This document shows positions 6,205-6,687 of a stretch of 6,687 bases of DNA, in pieces. How positions within the stretch are numbered: position 1 is the stretch's first letter; the number at the start of each line of letters is the position of its first letter. Made by a program: the position numbers and the translations under genes. The stretch covers positions 1-6,687 of the forward strand of contig JAAZID010000445.1 of assembly GCA_012510295.1 (NCBI GenBank), in the 5' to 3' direction. Origin of the DNA: Methanomicrobiales archaeon (GTDB lineage: Archaea > Halobacteriota > Methanomicrobia > Methanomicrobiales > Methanoculleaceae). Below the pieces are notes generated by a model that ran no database searches, had not been told where the DNA came from, and worked only from the letters and a program-made list of their open reading frames with translations.

Positions 6205-6687
6205 TTTGTTCAGAACAGGTTCTTCTTACCCCACCGATCACCCGGTAGACAAAAACCCTCGGCGATCCGCGCATCCGGCTCCACGAAGTTCTGCCCATCC
6301 ACGATCGCCGGCCGAGCACACCCACACAACCCCTTCACCCGCGCGGGCACGAGCCCCCGGTACTCCCTGAGCCCGGCAAAGACCACCACCGCGCCTGCAC
6401 AGGTAAGCACCACCGCGAGAGTCCCGGCGACGTCTCAGGATCCACCCAGGGGTCATGCACGGCAACCTCCGCGCCCGGGCCACCTCAAAGAACGGCTCCG
6501 CCGGCGTGTTTCGCGCACCATCCGAGTCGGTGATGAACGCCCGAACCCGAACAATCCATGAGCCCGAGAGACCCTTCCCCACCGCTCATAGTGCCGGCTC
6601 CGTCATATGCAACATATGCTCCGGCATGAACTCGCCGGCCCCGGGTGTAGAGGGACTCCCAGCCCGAAGGCCAGCCCAGCTCCCCAC
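6205..6687 (-). pseudogene. C-terminal fragment of a nucleotide-sugar dehydrogenase, copy B (runs off the window)
   Basis: The minus strand carries the same dehydrogenase C-terminal domain as 3722-4059, again frameshifted. An MPEHM linker segment lies near 6620. VRAFITDSDGARNTPAEPFFEV (the 'DDxRxSPA' loop, Asp changed to Gly) lies near 6490-6555. AGAVVVFAGLREYRGL lies near 6350-6400. AIVDGQNFVEPDARIAEGF, about 6255-6315, is the family's 'aivDgRNvxdPdxxxxxGf' C-terminal motif. The C-terminal end after 'GF' shifts frame and stops at about 6210. Middle and N-terminal domains would lie beyond 6687. Frameshifts and the Asp change show it is inactive. The fuller C-terminal motif shows what copy A has lost. 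Confidence 0.85.
6607..6660 (+). repeat. 54-bp perfect direct repeat, unit 2
   Basis: Identical to 4006-4059. It lies in the linker-coding part of dehydrogenase copy B, in the same orientation as unit 1. Confidence 0.9.

Noticed and set aside
6238..6582. Minus-strand open frame of 114 codons as an intact small gene
   Set aside because: Only its first part matches the dehydrogenase; the rest of the motif series continues in another frame, so it is part of a frameshifted pseudogene.

Overview
The window looks like accessory DNA from a methanogenic archaeon, probably Methanomicrobiales. That placement is an inference from three things: the high-GC flanks, strong archaeal-style Shine-Dalgarno sequences with a TATA-like promoter element, and decayed nucleotide-sugar genes of a type common in that group. 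No rRNA, tRNA, CRISPR array or transposase is visible. All convincing genes lie on the minus strand.

Reading the minus strand from high to low coordinates: (i) 6205-6687 is a decayed C-terminal part of a UDP-N-acetylmannosamine-type (WecC-like) nucleotide-sugar dehydrogenase that runs off the window. (ii) 6034-4652 is an intact, lower-GC module: a soluble Clp-fold SDH-type serine protease with a C-terminal zinc-ribbon-like tail, followed by a 61-residue acidic protein with an excellent ribosome binding site. (iii) 4281-3470 is a second graveyard: an epimerase N-terminal fragment, a second dehydrogenase C-terminal fragment, and a second epimerase N-terminal fragment. (iv) 2930-1001 is an intact two-gene module: a 485-residue OLD/AAA-type ATPase whose end overlaps a 160-residue protein with a clear PD-(D/E)XK nuclease signature. 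(v) 590-277 is a middle-domain fragment of a nucleotide-sugar dehydrogenase, frameshifted.

The remnants fit repeated copies of a dehydrogenase-epimerase gene pair, each broken by frameshifts and deletions, with two intact foreign-looking gene modules between the pieces. The ATPase-nuclease pair is the best candidate for a little-described biological system. Its architecture (ABC-like ATPase plus small nuclease, overlapping genes, genomic wasteland) resembles two-gene anti-phage systems such as Septu, Gabija and PARIS. It has neither the HNH, TOPRIM nor UvrD-like partner that defines those systems. The protease module may be a second accessory cassette. Its role cannot be read from the sequence.

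The remaining stretches (1-276, 698-1000, 2990-3460, 4330-4457) hold no gene I can support.
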